Positions 1 through 6,973 of a DNA stretch of 11,227 nucleotides are shown piece by piece. The first letter of the stretch is position 1, and each line of letters starts with the position of its first letter. The position numbers were made by a program, and so were the translations under genes. The notes beneath the pieces were generated by a model. The model saw only the letters and a program-made list of their open reading frames with translations. It was not told where the DNA came from and did not search any database. Source of the DNA: Bacteriovoracaceae bacterium UBA7695 (GTDB taxonomy: Bacteria; Bdellovibrionota; Bacteriovoracia; Bacteriovoracales; Bacteriovoracaceae); assembly GCA_002482685.1 (NCBI GenBank), contig DLGL01000025.1, positions 4,331-15,557 of the forward strand. The letters run 5' to 3'.

Positions 1-28
1 AGCGCTCTCCCAGCTGAGCTAAACCCCC
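1..28 (-). tRNA. tRNA 5' portion, probably tRNA-Ala (truncated by window edge)
   Basis: The reverse complement gives a 7-nt acceptor strand GGGGGTT, the TA linker, and a D arm GCTC-AGCTGGGA-GAGC followed by G and the first bases of the anticodon stem. This is the canonical 5' half of a class I bacterial tRNA. The acceptor GGGGGTT with a GAGCGCT continuation is most like alanine tRNAs. The anticodon and 3' half lie outside the window, so the identity is inferred. The exact 5' end could be one base further (29). Confidence 0.85.
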
Positions 29-51
29 ATAACTGATTGACTAGGACCTAA

Positions 52-80
52 AATTTAATAAATCCTATGCATTAAGACAA
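52..80 (-). promoter_or_regulatory. Candidate sigma70-type promoter for the tRNA
   Basis: On the minus strand TTGTCT (80-75) and TAAATT (57-52) are separated by exactly 17 nt. Each matches 4 of 6 consensus bases. The -10 ends about 23 nt before the tRNA 5' end, which fits a short processed leader. The surroundings are AT-rich, so chance matches are possible. Confidence 0.4.
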
Positions 81-112
81 GAAAATCTTAAGTCGAAATT
101 AATAACGCAACG

Positions 113-1621
113 TCACTTCTTGGCCACACCTTTCCTGAATAGCACATCCATCCTCATTCTCAGGCTGGCATTTCTAAGGGCACCCCTCTTCTCAACTCCC
201 ATATCCAGTAATTCAATAACCGAAATGTGATCTTCTGAATCAACAAAGGCGGAAAGCACATTTCTTCCATTTGTTTCAACTGCGTTTTTGTTGGCCCCGG
301 CCTTAATAAGAAGCTTTATGGCCTCCATGTTTTTCATCTTTCCAGCTATCAAAAGTGGGGTCTGACCTAAATCATTTTTGGCCTCTAGATTCGCCCGACC
401 TTCAACTAAAGTAATTAGGGCATCAGCATTTTTAGTATTAAGGATCCCAGCAAGTTCATGAAGAGCAGTGTTGCCGACAGCGTCTTGAAGATTTACATCC
501 GCACCTTTGGAAATAAGAATCTTCATCGATTCATTCTTGGCCACTGCACTTGCTTTAATAAGCGCACTCTGCCCATCCTGACCGCTAAAATCGATCCAGA
601 AAGTTTTCTGAAGAACCTTGTTTAACTCTGTGGCGTCCTCCGAAACTGCAGCGGCAAGAAGAGAATTTACCGCGGCCACTTCAGGTATTGATAGTGTTCG
701 GGAAACATCTTCCCCACGGCATTCATCAGAAGCACAGACCTTGGCCTCAATACATTGCTTAGAATGATTTAACTGAAAGTCCTCCTCACCACGGACAAGA
801 ATGCCCTCGACCATACCTGTTTCAGCATTAAAGACGGCCGATCCGGAATTCCCCTGGAAGGTATCCAAATTTGTAACAAAATAATTTGGATGAAAATTCT
901 CTCTAACTTTTCCACCTGTAGTGACTTTTGTAGGAAGACCCGATGGACCTCCGATAACCAGGACACTCTGAGAATCAGCAACAGTATTTTCTGTTCTGAT
1001 CTTCAGGGGAGCTCTCCCCTTCACCCTGCGGTCTAGCTGGATGATGGCGTAATCCTTAAGAGACAATTTAGTCAGTCCACTGGAGACAACTTTTTTACAA
1101 CCATAAACCGTATCACTCGCCTGATCCACCCCTGCCTTTTGAGTCTCTTTATCCACTTGGTAATCAAATACCCAGCGGTTCTCTTTGCAAAAGTTTTCAG
1201 AATCCACACAGTGCCCGGCCGTCGCAATGAGATCCGGAGCGATCAGAAACCCGGAGCACATTCCTGGGTTGGGTTGATGAATGAAACGCGTCTCTTCACA
1301 AAAAGTAATCCCGGTTTTAGCCGTTTGATTCACCTGTTCTGAAAACATCCTCTTGGTGGTCTTCTCCTCCATAGAATCAAGCCACTCTTTCATCGTCGTC
1401 TGACTTATTTGAACCACTCCACGCCTTTGGTCTCGCTTGCTGGCCGAAATGTTTGCCACTGGTATAAGGATCGCTGTTGAACGGGCCAGGAGCTGATGGG
1501 CCTCACTCGCCTCATGAACCTCCTTCCGGTCATCTTCACCGTAGATAACCTTCGGCCCTAAGGCGAATGCATGAGGCATGATGACAGAAGTAACAAAGGC
1601 CAGACCCAAAACTTTTTTCAT
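113..1621 (-). CDS. Secreted trypsin-like serine protease with C-terminal ankyrin repeats
   Basis: A 502-residue protein. Residues 1-20 look like a Sec signal peptide (MKK, hydrophobic core, cleavage near AFA-LG), so it should be exported. Residues about 105-285 form a chymotrypsin-fold (S1/V8-like) domain. His137 lies in TAGHC, Asp190 in LKDYAIIQLD and Ser259 in GNSGS. Cys122 and Cys138 bracket the His like the conserved disulfide of trypsins. Eight cysteines in the mature part fit an oxidising compartment. Residues about 348-480 hold four ankyrin-type repeats with GxTALHxLA-, GQTPLLIA- and LLIKAGANKNA-like units; the first and last are degenerate. Residues 21-100 could be a propeptide. The start is supported by AGGAGA 7 nt upstream, and a TATAAG -10-like box lies at 1654-1649. 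Ankyrin repeats normally bind protein, so they may hold a substrate, an inhibitor or the protease itself. The substrate is unknown. Confidence 0.88.
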   Translation of the reverse strand: MKKVLGLAFVTSVIMPHAFALGPKVIYGEDDRKEVHEASEAHQLLARSTAILIPVANISASKRDQRRGVVQISQTTMKEWLDSMEEKTTKRMFSEQVNQTAKTGITFCEETRFIHQPNPGMCSGFLIAPDLIATAGHCVDSENFCKENRWVFDYQVDKETQKAGVDQASDTVYGCKKVVSSGLTKLSLKDYAIIQLDRRVKGRAPLKIRTENTVADSQSVLVIGGPSGLPTKVTTGGKVRENFHPNYFVTNLDTFQGNSGSAVFNAETGMVEGILVRGEEDFQLNHSKQCIEAKVCASDECRGEDVSRTLSIPEVAAVNSLLAAAVSEDATELNKVLQKTFWIDFSGQDGQSALIKASAVAKNESMKILISKGADVNLQDAVGNTALHELAGILNTKNADALITLVEGRANLEAKNDLGQTPLLIAGKMKNMEAIKLLIKAGANKNAVETNGRNVLSAFVDSEDHISVIELLDMGVEKRGALRNASLRMRMDVLFRKGVAKK

Positions 1622-1711
1622 CTCGTTCTCCTATATTTTGACTGTGACCTTATAGCCCTGAATCTGTTGAGGCGTTAGCCAAAATGCTGCGTCATGTAAA
1701 AATCTCCCTAT

Positions 1712-1740
1712 TTGACTGAAAGAACAAGAATTGGGACACT
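1712..1740 (+). promoter_or_regulatory. Candidate promoter for the 5'-nucleotidase gene
   Basis: TTGACT (1712-1717, 5 of 6 matches) is followed after 17 nt by a weak GACACT (1735-1740, 3 of 6). The predicted start would be near 1747, leaving a short leader that contains the AAAGGGAC ribosome binding site before ATG 1768. The -10 is poor, so this is tentative. The 146-bp gap between the divergent genes must carry promoters in both directions. Confidence 0.35.
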
Positions 1741-1767
1741 TAGGGCCAAGAATCAAAAGGGACAAGT

Positions 1768-3135
1768 ATGGGTATTTATGTAAACCGCACATTAAACATG
1801 AAGCAGATATCGGCCATTGGCTTTGATATGGACTACACGCTGGTGCGCTACGATTTGGAAGCTTTCGAGGTCATGACCTATAAAGAGATTAAAAAAAAGC
1901 TAATAGAAATTAAGGGCTACCCTAAGATCGTCGGTGATTTTAAATTTCTTCTCAACCTCGCCATCCGCGGGCTGGTTATTGATAAACCAAATGGAAATGT
2001 TTTAAAGCTCTCAACCTACAGCAAAGTTAAGCATGTTTATCATGGCCTTAACGATATGGATTTTAAAACCCAGCAAAAAATTTACCAGGGTCTTACCATC
2101 GATCTTAACGACTCGGATCGTTTTGCGATCGTAGATACAAGCTTCTCCATAGCCTACTGTGTTCTCTATATGCAGATTGTGGATTTAAAAGATAAACACC
2201 CGGAGCTTAAGCTGCCGGACTATAAAACAATTGAAGAGGATTTACTTGAGGCCCTCGACACCTCCCACAGGGATGGAACACTCAAGGGTGAAGTTAAAAA
2301 GAACGTCAAAAAATATATTGTTCAGGATCCGGATAGTGTTGAAGCATTGGAGAAATTTAAACGTCACGGGAAGCACTTGTGGGTTATAACGAACTCTGAC
2401 TACGAGTACTCAAAGCTTCTACTAGATTATGCGATTAATCCATTCCTGAAAGAAAATAAGTCGTGGCAAGAGCTTTTTAACATCGTGGTCACAGCGGCCA
2501 ACAAGCCAAAATTCTTCACCGACAAACTACCTCTGCTGAAAGTAGATCCTAAAAGTGGGCTTATGAGAAATCATCATGGGCAAATTGAAGATGGAATTTA
2601 CCAGGGTGGATGTGCTCAAACTATCCAGAAGAGCTCTGGTCTCTCCGGTGAGCAAATTCTTTACCTCGGCGACCATATTTATGGAGACGTCCTTCAGATT
2701 AAAAAAACCTGCAACTGGCGCACGGCCTTAGTCATTGATGAGCTCATCCATGAAACTGAGGCGAATAAAAAATCGGCCCCAATTAGTGCTGAGATCAATG
2801 TCCTCATGAAGCAAAAAATAAAAATGGAGCAAGAGCTCGATGAGCTTTTTGACCGCGAGCAGGAAAAAGGCAAGAAGCCAGATAAATCTAAGCTTCAGGA
2901 TCATTTCCATAAAATTGAAAAAGTGGATAAAAAGATTGGTAAACTCATCCGTGCCCACACTCAGCACTTTAATGCTCACTGGGGTGAGACTATGAGGGCC
3001 GGAGTTGAGCCCAGTCGTCTGGCCGGGCAGATTGAAAAATACGCATGTATCTACATGGCGAAAGTTTCAGATTTTATTGATTACTCACCCCGAACATATT
3101 TCCGTCCTAAAAAGAAAATGCTTCCTCACGAATAA
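1768..3135 (+). CDS. HAD-IG family cytosolic 5'-nucleotidase (cN-II-like)
   Basis: A 455-residue protein of the PF05761/TIGR02244 type. These are haloacid dehalogenase enzymes related to eukaryotic cytosolic purine 5'-nucleotidase, which dephosphorylates IMP/GMP-type nucleotides. HAD motif I is FDMDYT (nucleophile Asp20, acid/base Asp22), motif II is ITNS (207-210), the motif III lysine is in the NKPKFF segment (about 245-250), and motif IV is GDHIYGD (301-307). The long cap insertion and the C-terminal signature (NAHWGETMRAG, then YACIYMAKVSDFIDYSPRTYF at about 402-445) are typical, and the length is normal. A charged helical stretch (about 330-400) probably forms a coiled coil. There is no signal peptide, so it is cytosolic. 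The start has AAAGGGAC 4 nt upstream, and starting at Met11 would leave little before motif I. The last 10 bp overlap the convergent HTH gene. Nucleotide preference cannot be read from the sequence. Confidence 0.93.
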   Translation: MGIYVNRTLNMKQISAIGFDMDYTLVRYDLEAFEVMTYKEIKKKLIEIKGYPKIVGDFKFLLNLAIRGLVIDKPNGNVLKLSTYSKVKHVYHGLNDMDFKTQQKIYQGLTIDLNDSDRFAIVDTSFSIAYCVLYMQIVDLKDKHPELKLPDYKTIEEDLLEALDTSHRDGTLKGEVKKNVKKYIVQDPDSVEALEKFKRHGKHLWVITNSDYEYSKLLLDYAINPFLKENKSWQELFNIVVTAANKPKFFTDKLPLLKVDPKSGLMRNHHGQIEDGIYQGGCAQTIQKSSGLSGEQILYLGDHIYGDVLQIKKTCNWRTALVIDELIHETEANKKSAPISAEINVLMKQKIKMEQELDELFDREQEKGKKPDKSKLQDHFHKIEKVDKKIGKLIRAHTQHFNAHWGETMRAGVEPSRLAGQIEKYACIYMAKVSDFIDYSPRTYFRPKKKMLPHE

Positions 3136-3983
3136 ATGTGGAAGCGTGACTCCAGACCTGAGGTATTTTCTGCTTCAGGTTTAACCTCAATGGTTAGTCC
3201 CAATGTTCTTGAGATCAGATTTTCTAAACTGGCCTTGCGGTAGCTGATTAAAAACGCTTTGACCTCAGGGCCCGCGTCTTTAAGAAAATGATAGAGATGA
3301 TTTTCTCCCTGATAACTTATTATAACTTCTTTTTCAGAGGCCTTAACCGTTAAAGAAAAATCCGCCTGAAAAAAATGTTGCTCACGGGCGTACGCTTCCA
3401 GAACTTCACTCGGTTTTTTAAGTTTTTTCCACTCTTCACCAAATTCATCCCAGTAAAGTTCATTTTGTCCAAACTTTACTAATTCTTCAATTTGGTCTTT
3501 AGATTTTATTCCGGCATTTATATAGAAATTTATGACATCCACAATAAGCTGAAAGCTTATTGTATTATCAAAATCCAAAAAGAACTCTGAATCTATTCCC
3601 AGGTTATGAGTAAATTGAAGGTAAGCATCGGTGCCCACGCGTTTTTCGAGATACTGAAAGAAGGGATAAATTTCTCTGACTTTTTGGGCCCGGTTAAGTC
3701 GAAATCTTTTTGGAAGCTTAAACCCCAATGAGACGCTCTCATCATTGAGCTTCACTTTTGAATGACGGTCAATAATTCCCATCTCAATTGATTCAGGTGG
3801 AATCGCGGTGAAACGTGAAAATAAAAACCACTGAGGTGCATTCGGGATTAATAAATTATGCTCCATCTTAGAGAGAGCACTCTGAGAGCAGCCTATGGCA
3901 TCGGCGACGTCGGATTGGTTAAACTTTTTGAATTTTCGGGCCGCCTTCATTAAAGGGCCTATAGCAACATTTAATTCATCCAT
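3126..3983 (-). CDS. XRE-type helix-turn-helix protein with uncharacterised C-terminal domain
   Basis: A 285-residue protein. Residues about 9-62 form an XRE/Cro-type HTH: FNQSDVADAIGCSQSALSKMEHN contains the turn, and SQSALSKMEHN is the recognition helix. It should bind DNA. The remaining 220 residues match nothing I recognise firmly. The C-terminal segment (about 228-283: YHFLKDAG, then LENLISRTLGLTIEVKPEA and a final ESRFHIYS) has a spacing that vaguely recalls heme-NO-binding/V4R-like domains, but I would not assign it. The start ATG shares its A with the stop of the upstream aldo/keto reductase (TAATG), and GGAG lies 7 nt upstream within that gene. Translation of the two is therefore probably coupled. 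The 3' end overlaps the nucleotidase gene tail-to-tail. It may regulate its own operon. Confidence 0.8.
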   Translation of the reverse strand: MDELNVAIGPLMKAARKFKKFNQSDVADAIGCSQSALSKMEHNLLIPNAPQWFLFSRFTAIPPESIEMGIIDRHSKVKLNDESVSLGFKLPKRFRLNRAQKVREIYPFFQYLEKRVGTDAYLQFTHNLGIDSEFFLDFDNTISFQLIVDVINFYINAGIKSKDQIEELVKFGQNELYWDEFGEEWKKLKKPSEVLEAYAREQHFFQADFSLTVKASEKEVIISYQGENHLYHFLKDAGPEVKAFLISYRKASLENLISRTLGLTIEVKPEAENTSGLESRFHIYS

Positions 3984-4912
3984 TATTTACTCCATCTGTT
4001 ATTAACCTCCTCTATTATCTCGCCCGGAATAGTTTTATGTAAAATTGAGTTAACCTGAAGAAAATCTTCAGGAGACTTTAATCCAATGAGACTAGTTGAT
4101 ATTCCATAAATATTAAGATTGTAGTGCAGACAAAATTCCATTAGCGTTAGGCCATACTCACCCAAAAGACTCTTTAATCGGGCCACTTTTTCAACTTTTG
4201 CCGCCACTTCCTTATTATTCCACCACGGGGCCCAGGACCTGGCATCGGTTGAGTCATATTTGCGATCTGAATTTACCCGTCCTGTGAGAATCCCTTTGTC
4301 AAAAGTCCCCCACCCCATCGAGTAGTAGTTTTTCCATTCCTCACCTAGTTGATCAAAGGCCTTGGTGTTGGCCGCATTGAGTTCTGACTGAATGGCCACG
4401 ATCGGACCAATCTCTTGAGCTTTTTTAAGATCATCAAGGTTGGTGTTACAGAGTCCCATATGATTTATGACTGACTTCTCCTGGTACTTGCGCAAAACCT
4501 CCATCGCCCGCCTGATGTCGACTCTGGGATCAGGCCAGTGAATCATATAGATATCGATGTATTCTCGTTTAAGACGCTTTAGACTCTCCAGGATCATCTT
4601 TTCCACAATCTTAGGATCATTACTCATATTGACCCGTTTGCTGGGATGCCAATCCACACCTGCTTTACTGACAACGATGGCCTCTTTAGGAAGATACTTA
4701 CCCATCCTTTCCTCAGAGAGTCCAAACCCATAGATAGGTGCCGTATCAAACAAGTTAATCCCCCCATCCCACAGCTCCTTTATGAGCTTTTCAGCACTGA
4801 CCTCATCCATGGCACCAAAACCATAGCCACCGCCTTCTCCGCTAATGGCAGCGCCCCCAAATCCGATGACGGAAACTTTTTTTCCTAAGAGCGTATTTTC
4901 CCGATAAAGCAT
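3983..4912 (-). CDS. Aldo/keto reductase
   Basis: A 309-residue cytosolic NAD(P)H-dependent oxidoreductase of the AKR superfamily (TIM barrel). The catalytic tetrad is visible: Asp56 and Tyr61 in FDTAPIYGFGLSEERMG, Lys83 in VVSKAG, and His125 in MIHWPDP. The family's 'YSPLGRGLLTGK' segment appears as YSMGWGTFDKGILTGRV. The C-terminal cofactor-binding loop is recognisable as ISTSLIGLKSPEDF. Length is normal for a monomeric bacterial AKR. GAAAGGA lies about 11 nt upstream of the ATG, a slightly long spacing. It is the first gene of a two-gene unit with the HTH protein and is divergent from the nucleosidase/radical SAM operon. The natural carbonyl substrate cannot be predicted. Confidence 0.93.
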   Translation of the reverse strand: MLYRENTLLGKKVSVIGFGGAAISGEGGGYGFGAMDEVSAEKLIKELWDGGINLFDTAPIYGFGLSEERMGKYLPKEAIVVSKAGVDWHPSKRVNMSNDPKIVEKMILESLKRLKREYIDIYMIHWPDPRVDIRRAMEVLRKYQEKSVINHMGLCNTNLDDLKKAQEIGPIVAIQSELNAANTKAFDQLGEEWKNYYSMGWGTFDKGILTGRVNSDRKYDSTDARSWAPWWNNKEVAAKVEKVARLKSLLGEYGLTLMEFCLHYNLNIYGISTSLIGLKSPEDFLQVNSILHKTIPGEIIEEVNNRWSK

Positions 4913-4933
4913 GACCGTAAATTTCCTTTCAAA

Positions 4934-4967
4934 TTGACAATTAGACCTAAGCGCCGCACATTGCGAG
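4934..4967. promoter_or_regulatory. Overlapping divergent promoter candidates
   Basis: On the plus strand a perfect TTGACA (4934-4939) is followed after 17 nt by a weak CACATT (4957-4962). A start there would fall at about 4969, on the ATG itself. On the minus strand TCTAAT (4945-4940, 5 of 6 matches) with a poor CTCGCA (4967-4962) at 16 nt would give a leader of about 25 nt for the aldo/keto reductase. The two candidates overlap almost completely in a 56-bp gap, so they would compete for polymerase. Confidence 0.4.
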
Positions 4968-4968
4968 C

Positions 4969-5976
4969 ATGCATCTTATCACAATGGCCCACTTGGGAGA
5001 AGCCCAAGGTGTCATCGAATTATTTAAACTCAAAAGAATCACCCCTCAACGTTTTGAGGGTGAAAACTTGACCTGTCTCATAACAGGAGAGGGCCCATTT
5101 GAGGCGGCGACTTCTACTTCCCATGAACTGGGTCGAATGAATTATCATTCAGTTATCAACTTGGGGATCGCTGGATCTTTTTCTGAAGAATATCCCATTG
5201 GAGAGATCTATCCGGTTCGCTCTATTTACCTGGTGATTGAAAATAAACCTCAGTTTAAATCTTTTAAGAGTTTTGAAACAGGACTTGATTGTCTCACAAG
5301 TTTTGAGAGGCTTCTCCAATCAGAAAAAGCTCCTCCTCTTGCAGGTATCGCTCATCTGGTTGACCGTGAATCCTGGGGTGTGGCCTTAGCAGCAAAAAAT
5401 GCGGGAATCAAGTTCACCGCTTATAAGCTGATCTCAGATCTTGCCGGAACCATAGGTGCTTGTGAAATCGCCCGGAAAAAGTCCGATGAATGGTCACAAA
5501 AGATTGCTCTTCATTTGAAAGGTTTGTTACTTGGAACTGAAGTCATTGAAGATATTCTCCAACTACCAGGATTTCATTTAACCTTCTCCACTCGGCATCA
5601 GTTTGAGCAGATGCTTAAAAAAATAAGTCTCCGTGATGGGCTCTCTGAAGAAGATGTGATGAACTCACTTCCTTTAGAGAGGCTTCGCGAAGACATTTCT
5701 CTTCCGAAAGAGCGGGCCCGAAAACTTCTGGATTACATGGAAGGTCGCCTTGACCCCATGAAGGATAAGCTACAGACAGCTCTTAGTAGTTTTAAGGCAC
5801 CTTTTGAAAAACATGGCATCACCCTTCAGCATGATACCAGCTGGGAAGCGCCAGAGATTAAGATAAGCTTTAGTGTCTCCGCTGATGAGGATCTTAAGCA
5901 AAAACTTGGGACTCTAGAGAAACTAAGTCTTGTACCTTACGAGAAACTCCGAAATGGGATTTTTCATGTGGAATAA
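4969..5976 (+). CDS. MTA/SAH-nucleosidase-like protein with extra C-terminal domain
   Basis: A 335-residue protein. Residues about 1-190 resemble the nucleoside phosphorylase/hydrolase superfamily (PNP_UDP fold), closest in style to MTA/SAH nucleosidase and futalosine hydrolase. Glu11 sits where the family has its N-terminal catalytic glutamate. A glycine-rich GEGPFEAATS replaces GxGKxNAA. VINLGIAGSF is the usual strand-loop. VDRES (Glu134) matches the ribose-binding VDMEx motif, and ISDLAG (Asp157) matches the catalytic SDxA motif. Key residues are thus kept and it is probably active on a nucleoside. Residues about 200-335 form an unrecognised, mostly helical, charged domain absent from ordinary nucleosidases of about 230 residues. 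No Shine-Dalgarno is visible before the ATG; see the leaderless suggestion. It is the first gene of a tight operon, overlapping the radical SAM gene by 11 nt. It may remove 5'-deoxyadenosine produced by the neighbour. The exact substrate is inferred. Confidence 0.75.
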   Translation: MHLITMAHLGEAQGVIELFKLKRITPQRFEGENLTCLITGEGPFEAATSTSHELGRMNYHSVINLGIAGSFSEEYPIGEIYPVRSIYLVIENKPQFKSFKSFETGLDCLTSFERLLQSEKAPPLAGIAHLVDRESWGVALAAKNAGIKFTAYKLISDLAGTIGACEIARKKSDEWSQKIALHLKGLLLGTEVIEDILQLPGFHLTFSTRHQFEQMLKKISLRDGLSEEDVMNSLPLERLREDISLPKERARKLLDYMEGRLDPMKDKLQTALSSFKAPFEKHGITLQHDTSWEAPEIKISFSVSADEDLKQKLGTLEKLSLVPYEKLRNGIFHVE

Positions 5977-6973
5977 GGTTTATGTTGAAGAGCATCTCCT
6001 GGACTCTCCCCGGGTAGGAAGTATTCTGACCAAGCTCAAAAAAGAAGCTATTCCACTTAAGGCCTATGATGATATCTGGGGGAGAAGCAAAAAACCCTAT
6101 CTTCATAAACGTGACTCATTAAATCTCTTCCTTGCCCAGAAGAAGGGCCAGCTCTTAAAGCTTGCTCCCGATGCTTACGGAAAAGCGGGTGAGCCTCACT
6201 ACTACTTCATTCATGCCTACAACTGTATTTATGAGTGTCAGTACTGCTACCTGCAGGGTTATTTTAATACTCCGGATATTGTTTTGTTTGTGAATCATGA
6301 AGAGATCATCCAGGAGATGCAAACGACTCTTGATAGTCATCCCGATCATAAGGTCTGGTTTCACGCAGGTGAATTTTCTGATTCTCTGGCCTTGACTCAT
6401 CTCACTGGTGAGCTTGAGCTCTATCATGAGTTTTGTAAAAAGAATCCTCGTGCAGTCATTGAACTCAGAACCAAATCGGTAAACACTAAAGAGCTCCTGA
6501 GCCTCGAGCCACTTACAAACTTCATTGTAAGCTTTTCTTTATCACCATCGAAAATGGGTAAGACCATTGACCTTAAGACTCCTTCCACAGGCTCCCGACT
6601 TAGAACCATGGATGAGCTGAATAAAAAAGGCTTTACCCTTGCTGCCCATTTTGATCCGATTATATATCAGGATCAATTTAATGTTCAGTACGAAGAGCTT
6701 CTTAAATCCATGCAGGAGCTGGGGCTCACAAAAGTTTTGTCGTACCTCTCTTTGGGTGTGGTTCGCTTCACCAAAGATGTCTACCGTGAGGTGGAAAGAA
6801 ATTATCCAGACTCTCCACTCCACTCAACTCCTATGATTAAAAGTTTCGACAACAAAGTCCGCTATCATCACCCAATGCGTATGTGGATGATGAATACGGT
6901 CAAAGAACTCGCTCTGAGCTATGGAGTTCCCATTGAGGCTATCTACCTGTGCATGGAAGAGCACGATGCTTAA
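5966..6973 (+). CDS. Spore-photoproduct-lyase-like radical SAM protein
   Basis: A 335-residue protein of the SplB family (COG1533-like). Cys87, Cys91 and Cys94 form the CxxxCxxC [4Fe-4S]/SAM motif in NCIYECQYCYLQ, the characteristic SPL variant with CYLQ following. Tyr93 and Tyr95 match B. subtilis SplB Tyr97 and Tyr99. The N-terminus (KVYVEEHLLDSPRV) and later segments (AAHFDPIIY at about 226-234, VVRFTKDVYREVERNYP at about 265-281) also align with SplB by eye. The SplB hydrogen donor Cys141 aligns with Glu136 in FHAGEFSDSLALTHLT, so classical dimer repair is doubtful. The reading frame stays open upstream to a TTG at 5930. I prefer ATG 5966, because the family N-terminus begins there and it gives the usual length. 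A weak GGGA lies 6 nt upstream. It overlaps the previous gene by 11 nt and the next by 8 nt, implying coupled translation. Substrate unknown; probably a nucleic acid or nucleotide. Confidence 0.88.
   Translation: MWNKVYVEEHLLDSPRVGSILTKLKKEAIPLKAYDDIWGRSKKPYLHKRDSLNLFLAQKKGQLLKLAPDAYGKAGEPHYYFIHAYNCIYECQYCYLQGYFNTPDIVLFVNHEEIIQEMQTTLDSHPDHKVWFHAGEFSDSLALTHLTGELELYHEFCKKNPRAVIELRTKSVNTKELLSLEPLTNFIVSFSLSPSKMGKTIDLKTPSTGSRLRTMDELNKKGFTLAAHFDPIIYQDQFNVQYEELLKSMQELGLTKVLSYLSLGVVRFTKDVYREVERNYPDSPLHSTPMIKSFDNKVRYHHPMRMWMMNTVKELALSYGVPIEAIYLCMEEHDA

Noticed and set aside
72..91. Inverted repeat TTAAGA-N8-TCTTAA as a terminator of the protease gene
   Set aside because: The arms are short and AT-rich and no T run follows on the minus strand. 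It may only be chance AT-rich symmetry overlapping the tRNA promoter candidate.
5930..5965. Upstream TTG start for the radical SAM gene, adding 12 residues
   Set aside because: It lies deep in the preceding gene, has no ribosome site, and the family-like N-terminus begins at ATG 5966.
6921..6965. Upstream ATG start for the 2OG oxygenase, adding 15 residues
   Set aside because: The extra peptide (MEFPLRLSTCAWKST) is an out-of-frame reading of the radical SAM gene, and a good GGAAGAG site serves ATG 6966.
5966..6973. Taking the SPL-like gene as proof of an endospore former
   Set aside because: SPL-family proteins occur in non-sporulating bacteria, the key cysteine is missing here, and nothing else in the window points to sporulation.
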